Shown in pieces: positions 13,298 through 14,484 of a DNA stretch of 14,484 nucleotides (the stretch's first letter is position 1; the number at the start of each line of letters is the position of its first letter). A program made the position numbers and the translations under genes. The stretch is taken from NCBI GenBank assembly GCA_050299335.1, contig JBNKVT010000056.1:1-14484 (forward strand), in the 5' to 3' direction. The notes beneath the pieces were generated by a model that was not told the origin of the DNA, did not search any database, and saw only the letters and a program-made list of their open reading frames with translations. This DNA is from JBNKVT01 sp050299335 (GTDB lineage: Bacteria > Pseudomonadota > Alphaproteobacteria > Rhodobacterales > Rhodobacteraceae).

Positions 13298-14164
13298 CTA
13301 GGCGGAAGGGTCCGGGCGTTTCAGGACCATGATCCTGTAGGTGTTGTAGATCCCGAACACCTCCGAATTCCGCTCCTTCTCGACCAGCCGCCGCCAGAGC
13401 CGCGTGCGCCGGCGCTGGTTCAGCACCGCCCTTAGCCCCATCCCAAGAAACCGCCGCGACCAGGGGCGTTTGGCGGCAAGCTCGCTGTCGAGCCGCGTCA
13501 GGCCGTGGCCGAGCACATTGTAGAATTCCTGTTCCAGATCGACCGACGGCGCCACCGCACTGGTGATATCCTCGTCGCTCGCGGTCACGAGGTCGCGGGC
13601 GTCCCTGGCCTCCGCAAAGCGGCTGAAAAGGTGGCCGCCGCCGACAATGGGCATCGGGATGTCGGGGTTGCGGAACTTTTCGGTGCGAAAGCAGTCGGCG
13701 ATGACGATCACCCCGTCCGGGGCCAGGACCCGGAGGCAGCCGTCAAGGGCAGTGCCTTCGGGGATATACTGGAAACTTTCGGAAAACAGGCAGATGTCGA
13801 AAGGACCGGAGCCCGCGTAGTCCTCGAACTTCATCTCATGGACCTTGGCGCCGGGCGCGTTGACGCGGCAGCGCCCGGCGAGAAAGGCCGAGGGGACGAC
13901 GATCTCGACCTCGTAGCCGAGGCTGAGGAGCTTGCGGGCCGTCTGCCCGGCCCCGCCGCCGATATCGAGGATGCGGGCGGGCGGCGGCGGCAGCACCTTC
14001 AGCAGGCGGTCGGTATAAGCGTTCTGCGCGGCCCCGAGATTGGCGGCGGCAACGTCGAGGCCTTCCCAGAAACCGTAATGCAGGTTCTCTTCGCCGGTCA
14101 GCCACCGGACCAGGGACAGTCCGACATCGAGACCGATGGATCTGGTGTCCAGTTTGTTGCTCAT
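13298..14164 (-). CDS. Class I SAM-dependent methyltransferase, small-molecule type
   Basis: This 288-residue protein has ARILDIGGGAGQTARKLLSLG (motif I), EVEIVVPS (strand 2), GPFDICLFSESFQYIPEG (motif IV region) and LRVLAPDGVIVIADCF (post-motif). The segment preceding motif I, NLHYGFWEG, resembles the 'HYGYW' region of gamma-tocopherol-methyltransferase-like and related enzymes that act on small molecules. The basic C-terminal part (RRRTRLWRRLVEKE) may contact a membrane or an acidic partner. The substrate is unknown. The ATG at 14164 has a GGGG-type ribosome-binding site; the frame is open upstream to 14305 without a better start. It converges on metH, and any link to the methyl cycle is only by position and cofactor. 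Confidence 0.72.
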   Translation of the reverse strand: MSNKLDTRSIGLDVGLSLVRWLTGEENLHYGFWEGLDVAAANLGAAQNAYTDRLLKVLPPPPARILDIGGGAGQTARKLLSLGYEVEIVVPSAFLAGRCRVNAPGAKVHEMKFEDYAGSGPFDICLFSESFQYIPEGTALDGCLRVLAPDGVIVIADCFRTEKFRNPDIPMPIVGGGHLFSRFAEARDARDLVTASDEDITSAVAPSVDLEQEFYNVLGHGLTRLDSELAAKRPWSRRFLGMGLRAVLNQRRRTRLWRRLVEKERNSEVFGIYNTYRIMVLKRPDPSA

Positions 14165-14299
14165 GCCCCGTTTCCCGGTTGTCCTGCTTACCTGAAGGCT
14201 GCCGTTTTGGTGATAGCCCCGCTGGGGTGCCGTCTTATGCATCACAATCGTCTGGGGCAAGCCTGCCGGTCGCGCTTCCCCAGAAAACCCGGAGGCGGG

Positions 14300-14484
14300 T
14301 CGCACCGGGTTCGCGGAGTAAGGTTAGGTTTCAAGCCTCATCTCTAGGCGGCGTCTGCATTTAGCCGATCCACGCCATTGCACATGCGAGATCGACGAAG
14401 GCTTTGAATGAGCTGACCGTTTTCTCGCAGCGGAGGGCGATGCGGCGGAAGCGTTTGAGTTTGTTGAAGAAACACTCAACGAGG
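14300..14484 (-). mobile_element. IS5-family element, one end (outer boundary approximate)
   Basis: The transposase stop at 14361 means the terminal inverted repeat should lie within some tens of bases to its left. Bases 14320-14350 contain a CTAG-like and a TTAG word, either of which could mark a target site of this family, but I could not match an inverted repeat because the other end is outside the window. The left coordinate given is only an outer limit. Confidence 0.4.
14361..14484 (-). CDS. IS5 family transposase, C-terminal fragment (runs off window)
   Basis: The minus strand at the window edge reads LVECFFNKLKRFRRIALRCE, then KTVSSFKAFVDLACAMAWIG and a TAA stop at 14361-14363. This is the characteristic end of IS5-family (IS427-like group) DDE transposases: the E of 'ECFFNKLK' is the third catalytic acid, followed by the R..A.RYEK-type helix. 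Only 40 codons are visible. Many members of this group are split into two frames joined by -1 frameshifting, which cannot be checked here. The gene starts beyond the right edge, so intactness is unknown. Confidence 0.85.
   Translation of the reverse strand, partial: LVECFFNKLKRFRRIALRCEKTVSSFKAFVDLACAMAWIG

Noticed and set aside
1..14484. Composite transposon formed by the two terminal insertion sequences
   Set aside because: The two ends belong to different IS families (IS1595 and IS5), so they cannot act together as a composite transposon.
1..14484. CRISPR array, tRNA, rRNA, toxin-antitoxin or phage-defence genes
   Set aside because: No regularly spaced repeats, no tRNA cloverleaf and no matching protein motifs were seen on either strand.

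Overview
The window looks like chromosomal DNA of a high-G+C alphaproteobacterium, most probably of the Rhodobacterales/Rhodobacteraceae. This rests on the combination of a ChpT histidine phosphotransferase with a perfect CtrA-type box beside it, an olsB-olsA ornithine-lipid pair, a two-domain ArsR/methyltransferase regulator of the SahR type heading a metF-metH operon, and an IGHNRGP-motif protein. No taxonomic marker such as rRNA is present, so the placement is an inference.

Layout, left to right. (1) Bases 1-147 are the 5' end of an IS1595-type transposase gene with its promoter; the rest lies off the left edge. (2) Bases 148-430 hold no gene but several strong G+C-rich hairpins. (3) A minus-strand IGHNRGP protein and a divergent ThiE/TenI-like protein lie at 431-1768. 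(4) Two small convergent lipoprotein genes lie at 1846-2733. (5) olsB-olsA (minus, translationally coupled) lies at 2794-4412 and should make ornithine lipids. (6) A gene-free stretch at 4413-4775 ends in a perfect TTAA-N7-TTAA box. (7) A DUF3553 gene and chpT lie head to head, only 30 bases apart. (8) A coupled methyltransferase-glycosyltransferase pair of visibly lower G+C lies at 5673-7084. (9) A very small cysteine-containing gene, with its own terminator, is divergent from sahR across an A+T-rich control region. (10) The sahR-metF-metH operon lies at 7577-13203. (11) A convergent small-molecule-type methyltransferase lies at 13298-14164. (12) The 3' end of an IS5-family transposase lies at the right edge.

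The functional core is the methyl cycle. MetF makes 5-methyl-THF, MetH passes the methyl to homocysteine, and the SahR-like protein probably senses S-adenosylhomocysteine and controls the operon through an imperfect palindrome at 7450-7473. The second theme is cell-cycle/development control: ChpT, a CtrA box and the adjacent DUF3553 protein.

The least understood items are the 35-codon (or frameshifted ~65-codon) gene at 7257-7453 that shares the sahR control region, and the 30-base chpT/DUF3553 junction, where transcription of one gene may have to run through the other. No CRISPR array, tRNA, rRNA, phage or clear defence system was seen.
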